Below the pieces are notes generated by a model that saw only the letters and a program-made list of their open reading frames with translations, did not search any database and was not told the DNA's origin. Both the position numbers and the translations under genes were made by a program. This document shows, piece after piece, positions 24,133 to 38,000 of a DNA stretch of 64,000 nucleotides. Source of the stretch: Cyclina sinensis (taxonomy: Eukaryota; Mollusca; Bivalvia; Venerida; Veneridae); the NCBI GenBank assembly GCA_012932295.1, contig JAAONU010000011.1:15956136-16020135 (forward strand), read 5' to 3'. Positions within the stretch are counted from its first letter, which is position 1. Every line of letters begins with the position of its first letter.

Positions 24133-25436
24133 AATGAGAATAGTAATAGTAGTTTAACATGTAACTAGGTACATATTAACGAGTCAATATGAACTTGTAC
24201 AAATATGTAATGCTTGTTATCCGGAGCGCTTCTTTGACAGGTTTGGAGTAAATTAAAGATCTACAAGTAACGCACAAGTCTTGCTCCGCAAGTTCGACCT
24301 TGCTCATTGACTCACATTATTTATGGTCCTTCGGAAAAGACGTTAGACTGAGGCCACATGCATCAGTTCTTTGTAATGATTATCTCTTGAATGTGACGCT
24401 TTCTGCATCCTGCAAGGTTCCTAAAACGATCATTGCATAGGTCTTCTAATAGATAGTCATACGGACAATCGGGACCAACAATATAGATATTTAGATTTAT
24501 AAATAGTTTCAAATAGTTTCTATCAATAAATATGATCATACCACAAGCTAAAAGTGCTGACGTACTAATTCAGTTTGACATTTGTATCAATAAATGGCAG
24601 TAGTTAGTGATGAAGCGGAGTGCAGTGCACAAGAATCATAACTCCTGCTCACTTACATTTTGAATAATCTCCCTTTGTCATTTTTGCTTGTTCTTTTTGC
24701 CACATAGTATAAAAACTCTACCAAAATGGTCTGCCAGGCTCCTGTTTACCAGAAATAGGAATTTGAATTAATTTTAATCATAAGTTTGAAATTTAGAACT
24801 TAGAAACTTGTTTAAATTACTGAACATTTTGATAATTATGTTTGATACTTAGTTGAGAGTCTTTTACTCATTCAAAGTAATAATGTTTTTACATTTTTGA
24901 GGTATAATATACATGTACATTTCATTCTTGTGAATTTTTAATTCTTTAATGGAACTAAGTTGCTAGTTGAGGAAGATGATGTAAAAGTAAGCTGATTACA
25001 AAATATAATGTCTTACTCAATATATTTTCCTAAAAAAGAAATGCGTTTGTGAAAACTTGCCAATAAAAACTGAAATTATTCGCTTTATCATTTTTGTTTT
25101 AAAAAATGCGTAAGATAATCATGTTACTATGCCATCATGTTACTTGAATATATCATACATCTTTTCTTTATTCTTTAAAGCTTTGTTTCATTTTTTTTCA
25201 TTGCATGCAATCAAAATTTTATATAGATAAAAACAATCCACATTATTTGCCTAAAAATCCCGCTGTTCATAAAAAATAGTAACATTCTAAAATTCCAAAC
25301 AGGCCTCCCAGTTTGCAGGAATGTAGAAGAACATAAATAATACTCAAATGCTTTATATCTGATCCCAGCTAACAAGTTGCAACTATGCAATGTAAAAAGA
25401 GCTTTAGGGTATAAAATGGATGTGAAATACTATATT
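24133..25436. other. AT-rich DNA, nothing recognised
   Basis: No domain-bearing frame, RNA gene or clear repeat seen. Confidence 0.5.
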
Positions 25437-25735
25437 TTTATGCCCCTGAAGGGAAGCATATAGTTATTGAACTGTTCGTTCGCCATTCCGTCCGAAAACT
25501 TTAACATTGGCCATAACTTCTTTATTGATAAGTGGATTTACTTCATACTTGGACAACACCTTTCCACTAACCTATATTTATTTGAAATAGACCACTGAAT
25601 GACCTTCACCTTGAATATCAAATTGTCAAAAAACTTTAACATTGGCCATAACTTCCTTATTAGTAAGCTACCATGACTGTGACCAGTGCCATGTTTCGAC
25701 GGCCTTCGTGTCTGTGGCACATTTCTTGTTTCATT
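25437..25735 (-). repeat. Second copy of the dispersed GGCCAATGTTAA family
   Basis: It starts TTTATGCCCCTGAAGGGAAGC and holds AACATTGGCCATAACTT twice, plus TGAATGACCTTCACCTTGA. These are reverse complements of the components of the block at 10384-10733. No coding capacity. Confidence 0.6.
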
Positions 25736-25898
25736 TATTTTCAGTCTTTACACATATACAATATGATTAAAGTATCATAACAATGGAACTTATAGAATGT
25801 GTATAAAAAGCATTTTATGTGAAAAGGATTCTTTTATAAAAGATTAAAATATGCATGCCTATATTTATATACATTCACATTCATACATACCCATAATT

Positions 25899-25966
25899 GC
25901 GCCAATCATAAATGCGCTAATCATAAATGCGCTAATCATAAATGCGCTAATCATAAATGCGCTAAT
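25899..25966. repeat. 15-bp tandem repeat, 4.5 copies
   Basis: GCGCTAATCATAAAT repeats almost perfectly; the first copy has GCGCCAATC. Confidence 0.92.
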
Positions 25967-26428
25967 GAACGTGATAAAAATATATAACAGTGAAAATGAC
26001 TTAGAAAAACAATCATTATAGTAATTTAACTCTGTTTGTCTGGGTAATTTTTAATTGCTTTTCCGAAAAAAAAAATCATAATTTTTACTTTTGTGTTTTG
26101 TAAGACGGTTCGATTTCCGTAAAGAAAGAATGCCTAATTAGAAAAAAATAAAATCATGGCACAGGCAAAAAGCACCCAACAATTATGCTCGTCCAACATT
26201 ATTTCAGAAGTAAATATTCTATTTATACCTTACATTGATATGTTCTTTTTGCATATATATAATTTAAAGCGGTCCATAAATCAGCATGGTGTGAAGGTTT
26301 TGGTTCAGAGGGCCCCTCTGCTCAAATTGTTTGCAACCTTCGTGTACCATTTTCAAAACGCCATAGTTTTAAATACACATGTTGATTAAATGTTCGAATT
26401 GATCAGTTATACTTCAAAAGTAAAGTTA

Positions 26429-26627
26429 AAAAATAAAATGTGCGGTATAATATAAGAAATAGTAAGCACCATTTCGGCGAGAAGGCCCACAGTTGTGTGT
26501 ACTATTTCTTAAATAGTCACTCCTACACTATAAAAATGGAACGCGCCATTTTGGAACTTCTGGCCTTATAGTTACTGACCAGTAAGCTCCAAACTTATAG
26601 CGGACCGAAGCCGCACATTTTATTTTT
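26429..26627. mobile_element. 199-bp fold-back MITE with perfect 17-bp TIRs
   Basis: The left end AAAAATAAAATGTGCGG (26429-26445) is the exact reverse complement of the right end CCGCACATTTTATTTTT (26611-26627). Both ends are flanked by GTTA (26425-26428 and 26628-26631), a possible 4-bp target duplication. A second inverted pair lies inside (AAGAAATAGTAAGCAC against GTGTACTATTTCTT). No transposase frame. The superfamily is not recognised. Confidence 0.75.
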
Positions 26628-26631
26628 GTTA

Positions 26632-28787
26632 TTAAAACGGAAAAGAGTCAGATACGAGTGCTTGCAACAGAGTGGAGGCATACAATTTTTAATTTATTAT
26701 TTGAGATAACTTTACGTCTAATAAGCTCTATTGGCAGCTGTTGTACTGTATATCTTTATGATTCTTTCGAATCCTATATAAATTCCTTTTTAGTCTGTTG
26801 TCGCGAAAAAATGTACAGATTGTTGTCACGTGACCAGTGTTTTATTTGACAATAATGTTGATAAACATTACGAAACGTAATCTTGTCGGTGTCATTAAAG
26901 CGCAGGCTTCCGTCGTATAAACTGTCATTTTGTTGTCAATTGACTCAGTTAATCAACTTATTTCAAAACAGTATCCAAAGTGTTCCGAATTAAGCGTTGA
27001 ACTGACCGCCCGCTGAAATCATTTCAAGCATTATTGACATTGTGGAGGTCGCCTTTTTTTATGAAAATTAACTGTTTAACGGCAGTGCAGACGTTCTACG
27101 GTCCGTAAAAACAGTGTGTTTAGAAAATTAAATAAAATTAGCCCCCTACTCGTTCTCCGTTCAGATCCTGATTATGCAGAAAAGGGAAGTCTCTAATTTT
27201 CTTTGAAATGCGTCAAACCTAATCAGTGTACAAAAAACTCGTACCGGACGAAGACTTGTTTTTGGATACCCTTGAGTATAGTTACATAAATTGCCTTTTG
27301 TAGAAATTTTCTATCATAATCATCAACAAACAGAAGTCACTGCAATTTAACAAATTTTATTATCTTTGTATTCATTGGAATAAACATTTTCCTTTCCCGT
27401 GGTCAAGTTGAATCTTACTGACTAACGAATGCTGTCGATCCCAACGGACAGTGTCTATTTAATGTTTTGTACATAAAACAAGACTAATTTCAATTCATAT
27501 AAAACCGTTTTTCGGATGTTGGCTTTTTCCTCGTCACTGTTTTTATACCCTGCTGTGTAGTTGATTTTACGATTTCTTGATTGTCGCCATCACAATTCCG
27601 CAGTTAACATCAATGTTGTCTTATAATTGAATCTATTATTCATCATCGGTTTAAGACGGGGTTGTAATGAACGGCAATATTTGATTATGCAAATCATGGA
27701 TACATTCTACAAGCCTATAGTTTCAAGATACGATTTATACGGTAAAATTTAATTCCTTATTTTTCTTGTAACAGTATTTAATTATTTTAAAACAATTAAG
27801 GCGAACTTATTGGATTTGATTATCTGTTGGAAATGTTTAATGAAGTTCCACGTAGTTTTGTTTCTTGAAATGGCCATGGATAGTTTGAAAATTCGGATTG
27901 TTTAAAACAATTTTAGGGACACATTTTTTTTACTGCAATTTCATTTTAAAAAGAAACGCATATATGTTTATGGGTAGGTCTTATGACACATCCTTATGTT
28001 AACACCAAAATTGTCTATAAAAGCATCGTTTCAGTGTCTTTCTACTTGTTGAAATAAATTATAACAGGCAACAGAAAAATGTGTCCTCGTAATGTAGCAC
28101 ATTACAAAATTTATAGAAAGTGAAAAGGAGTTAAGCTGAAAATGAAAAAAAAACTCCTGTTAATTTTCAGTGTATGGTCACACGAACAGATTTTCATTGT
28201 GTAATATTCTTTGTCATTTATCTATTTTTTTATTTCTTTTTATTTTCAAGAAACTGTACTAAAGATGTAATATTTTAGCAGAAAAAAATTATCTGAAGAT
28301 TGCGCTGGACGAACTGATTTTTCTTAACCCTTTTTACTTTTGTAAACGTTTGAGTGTAAAAATGAACCTTTACTATTACATAAATTATTTAACCCGTCTT
28401 GCATGTTGGTCAGCAATGAAGAACCTTTCACATACAAGACGGATTTGTTCGAAACTGGAACCATCAATCATTGGCTTTACCTAGACTGTTGCCTTTCCAC
28501 TAGGGTTTACATGAGTTGCATTTATGGCGCTATACTGTTAATCCTAATCTTTGCTCCAGTGCGTAAGCCGTAGTCTTGTATAGATGCATATTGTAGACGG
28601 TCAAACGGAATAGAAACGTTGTCAACAACAAATAAATTGAATCAATGCAAAGGAAAGATTTACAAATAACTGTCAAGCTTGCATTGCTGTTTATTACGTT
28701 GATAAAGTAGGAAGGTCTTCTTTTTTGATCGATGTGTTTTAAAACTATATTGTTGAAACTTTTCAAGATTGTCCCTTTCATTTTCAG
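26632..28787. other. Region upstream of the bHLH exon, no exon proven
   Basis: AT-rich with slightly higher GC near 26860-27260. An ATG-started peptide MQIMDTFYKPIVSRYDLY (from 27687) ends at a GT donor but leaves one base, which does not fit the phase of the exon at 28788, so I do not call it an exon. Confidence 0.4.
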
Positions 28788-29026
28788 TGTTCTGGAAATA
28801 CGAAAGGAGAAGTCACGTGACGCAGCCAGATCGAGGCGCGGGAAAGAGAATTACGAATTTTACGAGCTGGCTAAACTGTTGCCCCTCCCTGCCGCTATTA
28901 CCAGTCAGCTCGACAAAGCGTCAATCATTCGACTTTCCATAAGTTACCTGAAACTGAGAGATTTTTGTGGGCACGGTGATCCGCCCTGGAACATAGATGG
29001 ACAGAACCACACTAAAAATTTAAAAG
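28788..29026 (+). CDS. trh/NPAS3-like: bHLH-PAS gene: exon with complete bHLH
   Basis: Acceptor TTTTCAG at 28781-28787; donor GTATTG at 29027. It begins with the third base of a codon and ends with the first base of one. It encodes [20 protein letters not shown], then [20 protein letters not shown] and [15 protein letters not shown], ending in GHGDPPW. This covers the whole basic region and both helices and is the diagnostic part of the family. The open frame runs back to an ATG at 28732, but that part is intron sequence with a good polypyrimidine tract. Confidence 0.95.
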
Positions 29027-32000
29027 GTATTGTTTGTGTGTGTGTGTCATTATACTATACGATAAACAATCATGATAAATGAAATGGGCAGATTTACCGA
29101 CAAAGCGAAAAGATTTTTATGTAATTCATATATAATATTTGTTGTTTAAATACAATTTAAGTTGCTACTCAATAGATTCTAGTCTTAGCATATATCAGCC
29201 TTTAAACAATCCTGTGTTTGAAACACAGCATAAAGGGTGTCTTCAGCTTTGTACAAATCCGCTGAATGAACAAAATCTAAGTCTAATCTGCATCGATACT
29301 CATAAACAGTTTACAGAAACTGGCGAAAATTCAGTTGATAATTATTTTGATTCAAGTCCAAACGAAAAATCTTTTCGACGCCATTTTTTTGAAGGCAGAG
29401 TGTGTTAAGGTTATATTATTGTCAAAGATTATTACCCAATTTTATTGCATAACACTTTCAATTTCAAACGCTTTCCAGATCAGAAGTTTTTTTTTCTTAT
29501 TACTTATTTTATTCTCTAAATTCTTATGTCTGGGAATTTCTGACGTTATACCTTTCGGAATATATCGGCTGTTATCAGCGGCAGCTTGTTTTACACCTAT
29601 CTTTGAGCTGATCTGTGTTACGGAGATGCAGTTGTTTAAACGAAGCGTGTCCGGAGTTATCGCAACCTATCTTGTTTATGCCGACAACCAGCCATGTTCT
29701 AACTTCTCTTGGAACATTACATATATTACCAGTGAACCGCAGTATGTTCGGCACAATGTTGGCAGGGCTTCACTGGTTCCACTGTCTGTTCGCGATTCTA
29801 GGACAATTATCAAATTGTTCCCAATCGGCCGTGATAAGATTTTAAGATTTTTATGGGTGGATTTTTATGTGTGGCTAACTTTTTTGTGGTGTGAATTTCA
29901 AACAAGAATGCTGCCAGACTCGGTTATAAAGGATATTACAAGATTAAGTTACGTAAAACGGTAAAGGTGCATTATCAAAGCTACGGTTATTAAATCACTT
30001 AACGTCGTTTTAAGGCAGTTCAGCAGATTCTGTTTACGTTGTTTTTTTTATTTTGTCTGCGAGCAATTTGTTAGTACGTTTCAGGGTGTGGCTGAGGGAA
30101 AATCATTTAATTGTCTCCTGAAAATCCTTGTATAATAAAAGCGCGTATCGTCTGCTTAATAACGTATTTATAAACGCTATGTTAAACCGTTATTTTTTAT
30201 TTTTTTCGTCTAATTTCTGAATTTTTTAACGAAATACTGTTGCAAAGTTTGGCCTGTCTAGTTCTGTTTGCCGTATCCATATTATACCGCTTTACTTTGT
30301 ACGCAATATATTTAAATATTTTATTTAAATTTATACGTTTAATGAAGTAATGTTTCAAATACGGAAATTAAATAAATATGAAGAAATGCGCCAGGTCGTC
30401 AGATTTGAAATAAAAGTGCCATTTTAGCTACAGTTTTATTACCGACAACGGGTGAAAATGGGAAGTGCATTTTAATATCAGGCATGAAGTATAAATACAT
30501 GATGATATTAGAAAAAAATAGGTTTATACATGTATACCAAAAAAAAAATATATAAATGCATTTTAGGCTTTAAACAAATTATTCAGATGTGTTTACTTTT
30601 TGAAGTTTATGAGTATCAAATAGAGGGCGTGTTTTGATGAACTCTCGATTAAAAAGTATGGTACGTTTTTAAGAATGCTCTTATAGTCTTGAATTTGTTT
30701 TGTTTACATTACTTATACACTGAACTGTTTCCTTGTTTATACGTATGAGAGTTCCTTTTCTCAGAATGTGTCATAAATATATCTAAAACTTTTAAGCGAA
30801 ACCTTGGTCTTCATAAAGAATGAGTGCTTCTTTTTATATATATAAAAATATATAAATAAATAAATTTTATAAAATATTCTAGTGTACGCTGATTATTAAC
30901 CAAATAAGTTAAGTCTCTATTATGATCAAAAAGCTGCTGATATTTCATAATACATTTTGCATTGTTATTGTGTTTCTACAACTAATTTGCCATTTATCTA
31001 CGTATATAAATATTTTGGTGAGATTTTTAACACTGTCAGACAGTCTACTGCAATTTTGTATCGTAAGTTATTGCTATTTCTTTGATCAGGTGTGTTTGCT
31101 TTTTTAGACAGTGGGTTATTCGACTCGTCTTAATTTTTGTTCTGTTTTCTTCTGTTTTCTTTTTTTCTGTCTTTAGCATTGAGAAAATAAAGAAAATATA
31201 TTCTGTTTTTATTCAGGTCAAAGGCGAAACTCCAGTTTACCCGTCGACTTGTTTGATATCCATCAGGGTGCCCATATATTGCAGGTAAACATTAGTAACA
31301 GCTTTGTTGTTGTTGTTTTTTTCTGAGAAAAACTGAAAGCAAAGTTTACTGAAAAAAAGGGTTTAAATTTAAGTTGATCAATATATAAATACAAAATTGA
31401 TACGTAAACAATCTCTATTACAAGCAGATATACACTAAATACTTCCAAGAACTGGTATAGGCCCAGCTTAGTAGTAAGTTTGGATTTGCTCTTTTTGCAT
31501 TACAGATTCTCTGTAGTATTAACGAAATATGTTTGCAAAACTTATAATGAACATTCCTCAACGTTACATAACAAAGAAAGTTCTGAAACTGTCAGATTCA
31601 GAGGAATCCAAAATGTAACTAACTTTTAACGAGTAAAGAAAAAATTATGTTTCCATACCAATCTTTATGAAAATAATCTATAAGTGAAAGGGTGGAGAAG
31701 AAAACTTTAATAGCTTTTTTGAGTGGGTATTTGTAATACTTACTTGTACAGGAATGCATTTAAAAATATTTCTGAAGATATGAAATGTTATCATATCTCT
31801 TACATTATCATGCATGCATTTTTGGGGGGCATTTAATCGAAATCAGAAAAAATGTTGTGACCGTGTTTTCTGACAGACGACTCGTTTTATTGAGAAAATG
31901 AAAAGATATTAAAGTCTTTGCCTCTCTATCCAGTGTTATAATGATTGAATTAATTCGTCCTAAATTTTATCTTCTTGTCAAAGTCTGGTTTATTTCGCCC

Positions 32001-35000
32001 CAGAGGTCTATCAACGAACTAATCTCTCCATGATTGTTTATTTGTATGTAAGCGAGCGCGCTATTCTTCACGTGCTTAAAATGACAAAATCCCGCGAGAT
32101 TCTCCGGGGATTTGAACTGGACGTTGATATTGAATCACTAGTGCATTAATAACATTTCTCTGAAGTGTGAATGGCAGAGGTATTAAACTGATGATCGATT
32201 GTGCCTTTAGAGACCCCTCTAAATGCGGACCATAATCAAATTTGAACCGCTCACTTATTACATGTGGCAAAATAATGAATTGTTTTGGCTGTGAAAGCTT
32301 CGTACAGAGCGTTTTGTGATACAGAGCGAGATTTCTTTAAAGTCTTTTTGTCATCAACTGAAAATTGACTTTTATTGAGTTCGCTAGTTTCAGCCACTAC
32401 ATCCTAGTCGATTACCCCTATTCCATATGCATTGGATTTTTGGACGAGCTTTGCTTAATTTCTTTTCTACATTCATTAGCGTTAAAACGGATTTAGAGCT
32501 AAAATTAATTCAAGACGGTCCGCCTTATAATACCATACGTCATTTATCACAAAATATAGCTGCATTTATTTACATTTCTGTTTCTAGAATGATTATTCGG
32601 AAGAAAGCTTTTCTAGACTAACTTCTTCGTTACAAGTCTGGTATCTGTGTTGGACTTATAAAGTTTCCTGACAACCAGTTCCTGGAATAAGAAACGAATT
32701 TAAGAACTGAACAGAGCGTTCAGACACCGTTTCCTCCCTGAATCTAAATGATCTAATTTTGCCTGAGTTTGATCGACACGTAACACGACACACGTGATCT
32801 CCATGATGTCACGCGGATTCCAGAACGTGACGTGTGAAAGAACTGAAGAAATCTCTGAAATAATTAATTGGCAGAAAATTGTCCCAGAATTTTCAACCCA
32901 CAATAGAAAGAGAATGTTTACTATAGGTTGCTTTCTGAATTATCTCCATTGAATTTTAGACAGCGTCACCATAAGTGAATACGTTATATATTGTTTCAAC
33001 TTGAGATAAACAAAAGTAATATGGAAGTCGGCGTACATTATTTTGTTTCTTTTTTTTTCAGTCCCTAGACGGTTTTGCATTTGCTTTAAGCAATGACGGG
33101 AGGTTTATTTATATATCAGAAACTGTATCAATCTACCTAGGTCTTTCACAAGTAAGTAATAATATTGTTTAAATTATACATGTAATTGCGTAGCTCGCCA
33201 AAAACAGACGGTTACTTTATAGTTTTTGGATTGTATATGAGACAGTTCATTTGGACCGTTTAGGTGATGTTGTTCATCAATCACAAAACTGAAAATATGT
33301 AGACTAGAGGGCTTAATTTCAAATTGTTATCACAGTAGAAAGGGTCATCCTACCAGGCTTACAAGGCAACTTCAGTCTTTCCGATTCCTTATTCTATTTA
33401 CCAGGTTTCTTTATTCTGTTTACTAGGCAGCTTCAGTCTTTCCGATTCCTTATTCTGTTTACCAGATTTTTTTATTCTGTTTACCAGGCAGCTTCAGTCT
33501 TTCCGATTCTTTATTCTATTTACCAGGTGCACACAATCAGTAACCATTATTCAACAAGTTAGCCGAATAGCAGCTCACAAGCCGCTTCCTTTGTTAGACT
33601 CAAGCTCGCAATCTCCAGATTCGTAGGCGAATACCTTTACCACTAAATAAGCGAAACGGTTTTAAATGAACCAAGAATGCTAAAAACTATAAACATGTTT
33701 GTGACATTATTTTGATAAAATTATTTAAATCCTTAATATCATGATACTAAAAGGAATAAAGGGGTTACTCTTGTACTATATATAGCTTTGAACCTAAAAC
33801 AGAACGCTCGTGAATTGCGTTCCCTGATACTGAGCTATCATATGCCCCCTGCTCTGAATACAATTTGACTCTGTCATCCCCAGCCATACATTGACAGTTA
33901 AATTTGCACATTAAGGCGCTTAAGGTCAAATCCTACAACAATATGGAGAGTATAATCAGATTCCGCGATGCAGAAATAACGCCGAGAGACAATTTGAGAA
34001 CGCCCACTAGGACGCGATATTGTTGATGCTGACAAATTATTAACTGCTTAATTGAATAATTTGTCATCTCGAATGTTCATGCATTTTAACAGGATCTAGC
34101 AAGCTGAAGTACTTGCTTTGACTGCAACCTCAGTATATTCTCTGAAAACTTGTCTATTTATTGTAGCATTGTTTTTGCTTCACAGTTTAAAGTTGTGTCT
34201 CTTATAGGTAAATATCTTCTCACTTGACATCTTTACAAAAAAGTAGTGACAGAAAATAAAAAGTTCACAAGCTGTCCTCCTGTTTTATAAATTTGGTTGA
34301 TAAAAATTTAAAATATATTAGCCTCTTTTACTTAACGAAATGTATTCTCAACGTTTTCTGAGACGGCATAAAATATTATTGTGTAATACTTGCTTTGACT
34401 TTAGGCTTCTTCTCTAAAGTCTTTTTGATGTAATTTTATGATACTTGAATTTCTTTTTTTCTCTCTCTCTCTCTTATAGGTGGAGATGGCAGGGAGCAGT
34501 ATATTTGATTATGTTCATACCCAGGATCACCAAGAATTAGCGGACCAGCTAGGGCTTCCCTTAACAAGTAAGTATAAACAGTGCTAAGATCGGGGGGCTT
34601 TTGCAGTAAGTTTCATGATTAATAATAGCTGTCTAGTATGACGTCACCATTTTTATTTTTAAATGCTCATCGTACATAGGTAACTCTCTCCAAATTAATT
34701 TGACACAATCGTAAATATCTGCATCCCACACCTGAAAACATGCAATACTTGCACACAAAAAAGAGCCGAATTTATTTAAAATATTTTTTGTATCACCATG
34801 GATACAACATTTTTCTTCGGTTAAAGAATGTTGTCAAACTGATAGAAATATTTGAAAAGCAATGTTTCTGGAGACAATAAGGCTGAAATTATTAAACTTG
34901 TTTTTTTTCACTATTTTATCAAGCTGTACTTTAGACTGAAAGAGAAATATCAACGAAAAAACAACATCTATTTTATTTGTATATCTTATTTGTAACAAGG

Positions 35001-38000
35001 CTTTGTTTTTTATGCTGGTTTACAGGTGTATTTAAAAAGGGAACTTAAGGGATAAAAATAATATTTCACAAATAATTATCCCTTTATGTCTTTCCGTTTA
35101 GTGTATAAAAATCGACTAGTCTGAAGTAAGGTAATATTTCATCAACGCTGAATTTGATGTATTTTGATTTTTATTATTTGTTTACTCTTGTAAAATGTCA
35201 GTGTTAAGACGATTTCGATTGAGTTATGGCCATGTTAATGCTGACTTATGTCTGTTGAAGCAATGTTGCATATGTTTTACAAATGAGTCAGCGGGTTTTA
35301 ATCACTCGTACAACAACCTGTTTAGACAATTATATACGGTGTCTACCACTGAGTAAAAATGTTTTCTTACAAATACTAGCCAGGAATATTTTATGTCAGT
35401 CATTTACTTGTTTAGCAGTTTTATATGAAAATGTAACTCAGCAAAGTTGAGGCGAAATATGTCCTTTAATACTAAATGACGAAATGCCGAAAAATGCAGC
35501 ATAGTGAAAATATCATCAATAAGATATATATAATTGTTCAAATAAAATGTTGGTTAGCAAGTAACCGCCTTTGCTATTATGAAAACATTTCATAACGCCC
35601 TGTGGTCACAATTTTTGATAACTTTTGTTTACCTCTGGTTGCAAATGCATGCTTTCTAAGGAAAGACACCAACCTGATTCCACACAGAAATTTTAAACAA
35701 TAAATTAACATTGCAAATACCTTTTTTTGAACAAGATGAGTCGATGTATTTTCAGGCCTGCATAAGAAGGTTGGTGTAAAAATTCATGAAAACCTGCATG
35801 ATTCATGAATGGAACATTACTGATTTTTATAAAACATCTTATAAAACATCTTAACGTACTTACTCATCAGGTTTTGTGTTTTCGTACATACATTTTGTGT
35901 ATTGTTCCCACTTTCACATTATTATAACACGCATCTTTTTGTATGTTGAAAAGGTTTACTCGTAAAAGGGTTGCATTCAGACTTTCAATATTTCATTACA
36001 CTGTATGCTTCTAATCGGCCATTACAGCAACTGCAGATTTCTTTTGTATGCACTAATTATATGTCAATTACAGGTGTTACGAGTACACTGTCATCTCCCG
36101 CTTCACCATCCGTCGACAGTCCCACCACACCAAGGGCAATAACTCCTCCTGTAAACGATAGAGGTGAGTCAGTGATGTCCACTGAATTTTTAGATTTCGT
36201 CTTAAAGTTATATTTGTGTTGACAGAAACGAAGAAGCACGAAAGTCAGGAGAAATGTTCACTTGCAAATAAGTTAACCTATGTTGATAAGGGGATATGTT
36301 GTTTCTTATCAAAAGGTTTGTTTGCGCATGGCTCAATTAACTCAACATGCAAAAAGTTGAATAGTATTTTATTTTAATCAGACATGAAACATACGCATAT
36401 TGTCTTATTATTAACCCTACTGAATAGACTCGTTTTCGGTTTACTTGCAGTGCCAATAATGTCTCCAAGCCTAGATAAATCACCCACCAGGTCGTTCTGT
36501 ATCCGTATGAAATCAACACTGACAAAAAGAGGGGTACATTCACGTTCCTCTGGATACAGAGTGAGAAGAAACATATTGTTTAATATCTTGTATAATAACA
36601 CAATGTGTTTGGGCTGATTTGAAAGTGGCGTCAGTCATACTTGTACACTGATGATCAGAAACATCCATTGAACAGAAAAAAATCTTCGTAATATAGTACA
36701 CTAAATGTCATTTTGGATCTCCCTTGCGTCAATAACACATATTGGGAAAATATTATAGAAAGATATAATGTTCGTTGCGTTTATTCTATACTTTCTTTTT
36801 TAACATGCAGGGGCATATAAGCCAGACAGTCGCCTGAACTTGTTCAGTCCACGAATTATCTCCCATACCAGATGTTAATATACTTTTAACAAACGTGTTC
36901 AAAATATGATGCGCTGTCTTTTGTCTTGTAGAAGGGCGATAAAAAATAGAAAGTAGTGATTGAAACAGGTTGAGATTAATTGATACTTATTATTTAGAAT
37001 TACGTAAGTGATCAAAGTGACCCTGGCTATAAAATTTTAGAGAAAAAATAAACTGAAGTGTATCCTAAGAAATACAATCGTACAGGTTTTCTTAAATTGA
37101 TAAAGCATTTTCCAATCATCGTCGGATACCCACGGCCGATCAGATTATATGTAATAATCAACCGTGGGTATCCGACGATGTTTCCAATAGTCATCTGATT
37201 TTAAATATGCAAAGGGTGTTAAAACAACTTTGAGTCAAGGTGTTTTTTTTTATATTTTGTTTTTAGGTTGTATTATTTGTTGGTCAGTTTCGACCGCAAG
37301 TCAACTACAGTATTGGTCGTAAATGCCAGGGGCCGTTACTTGGTATGTCCGGAGTGGCTATCGCTCTCCCGCCACCGACAATCACTGAACTCCGTATAGA
37401 AGCCGACACGTTCATTATGCGCCTAACTGCACAGTTTAAAGTGATTTACTGCGAAAATGTGTAAGACTGGTATATTCCTATACGTTGCCTTTTTACTTCA
37501 AGAACTTCTCTGAATTAAAAAAATATATATTTATATATCATACAAGTCTAGTAAGAATTGTATATCTGATTCAGTGACTTAGCTGTATACTGCTATTTTC
37601 TTATGTGCTGCAATTTTGTGTTTTGTTGCTGATTTTGCGTTGTTGATTTTACCAACTCTACTTATAGCTCTGTTTCGAGCGATACGAATAGATGTTTTAC
37701 AGCATTTGCACTCAATCTGACTGAAAGACACGAACCAATAGAGGAGCATTTAGGAGCTGATATTAATCAGATTGCTTTTGCACTTAAAACAGACTTTCAC
37801 TGTCACCTATAGTGCACCTACGTATGTTATGTCTCATGGGGAGCGGCGGGTATGCACGTGACTTTGAACAGAAAACCGTTTCCCGACAGGTGGGACTTTG
37901 ACAGACAGAATGGTTCCAAATCCCGGGAAATAGACTTTGGTCGAATTTTAGATCCCAGGTCAGCATCTCCCACTGTGGGAATTATGACAAATTGTCATTG

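Noticed and set aside
27687..27741. Possible first exon of the bHLH-PAS gene (MQIMDTFYKPIVSRYDLY before a GT)
   Set aside because: It leaves one base at the donor, whereas the exon at 28788 needs two. The join would shift the frame and destroy the bHLH.
28732..28787. In-frame ATG and residues directly upstream of the bHLH exon
   Set aside because: The peptide is not conserved, and the stretch ends in a good polypyrimidine tract and AG, so it is intron.
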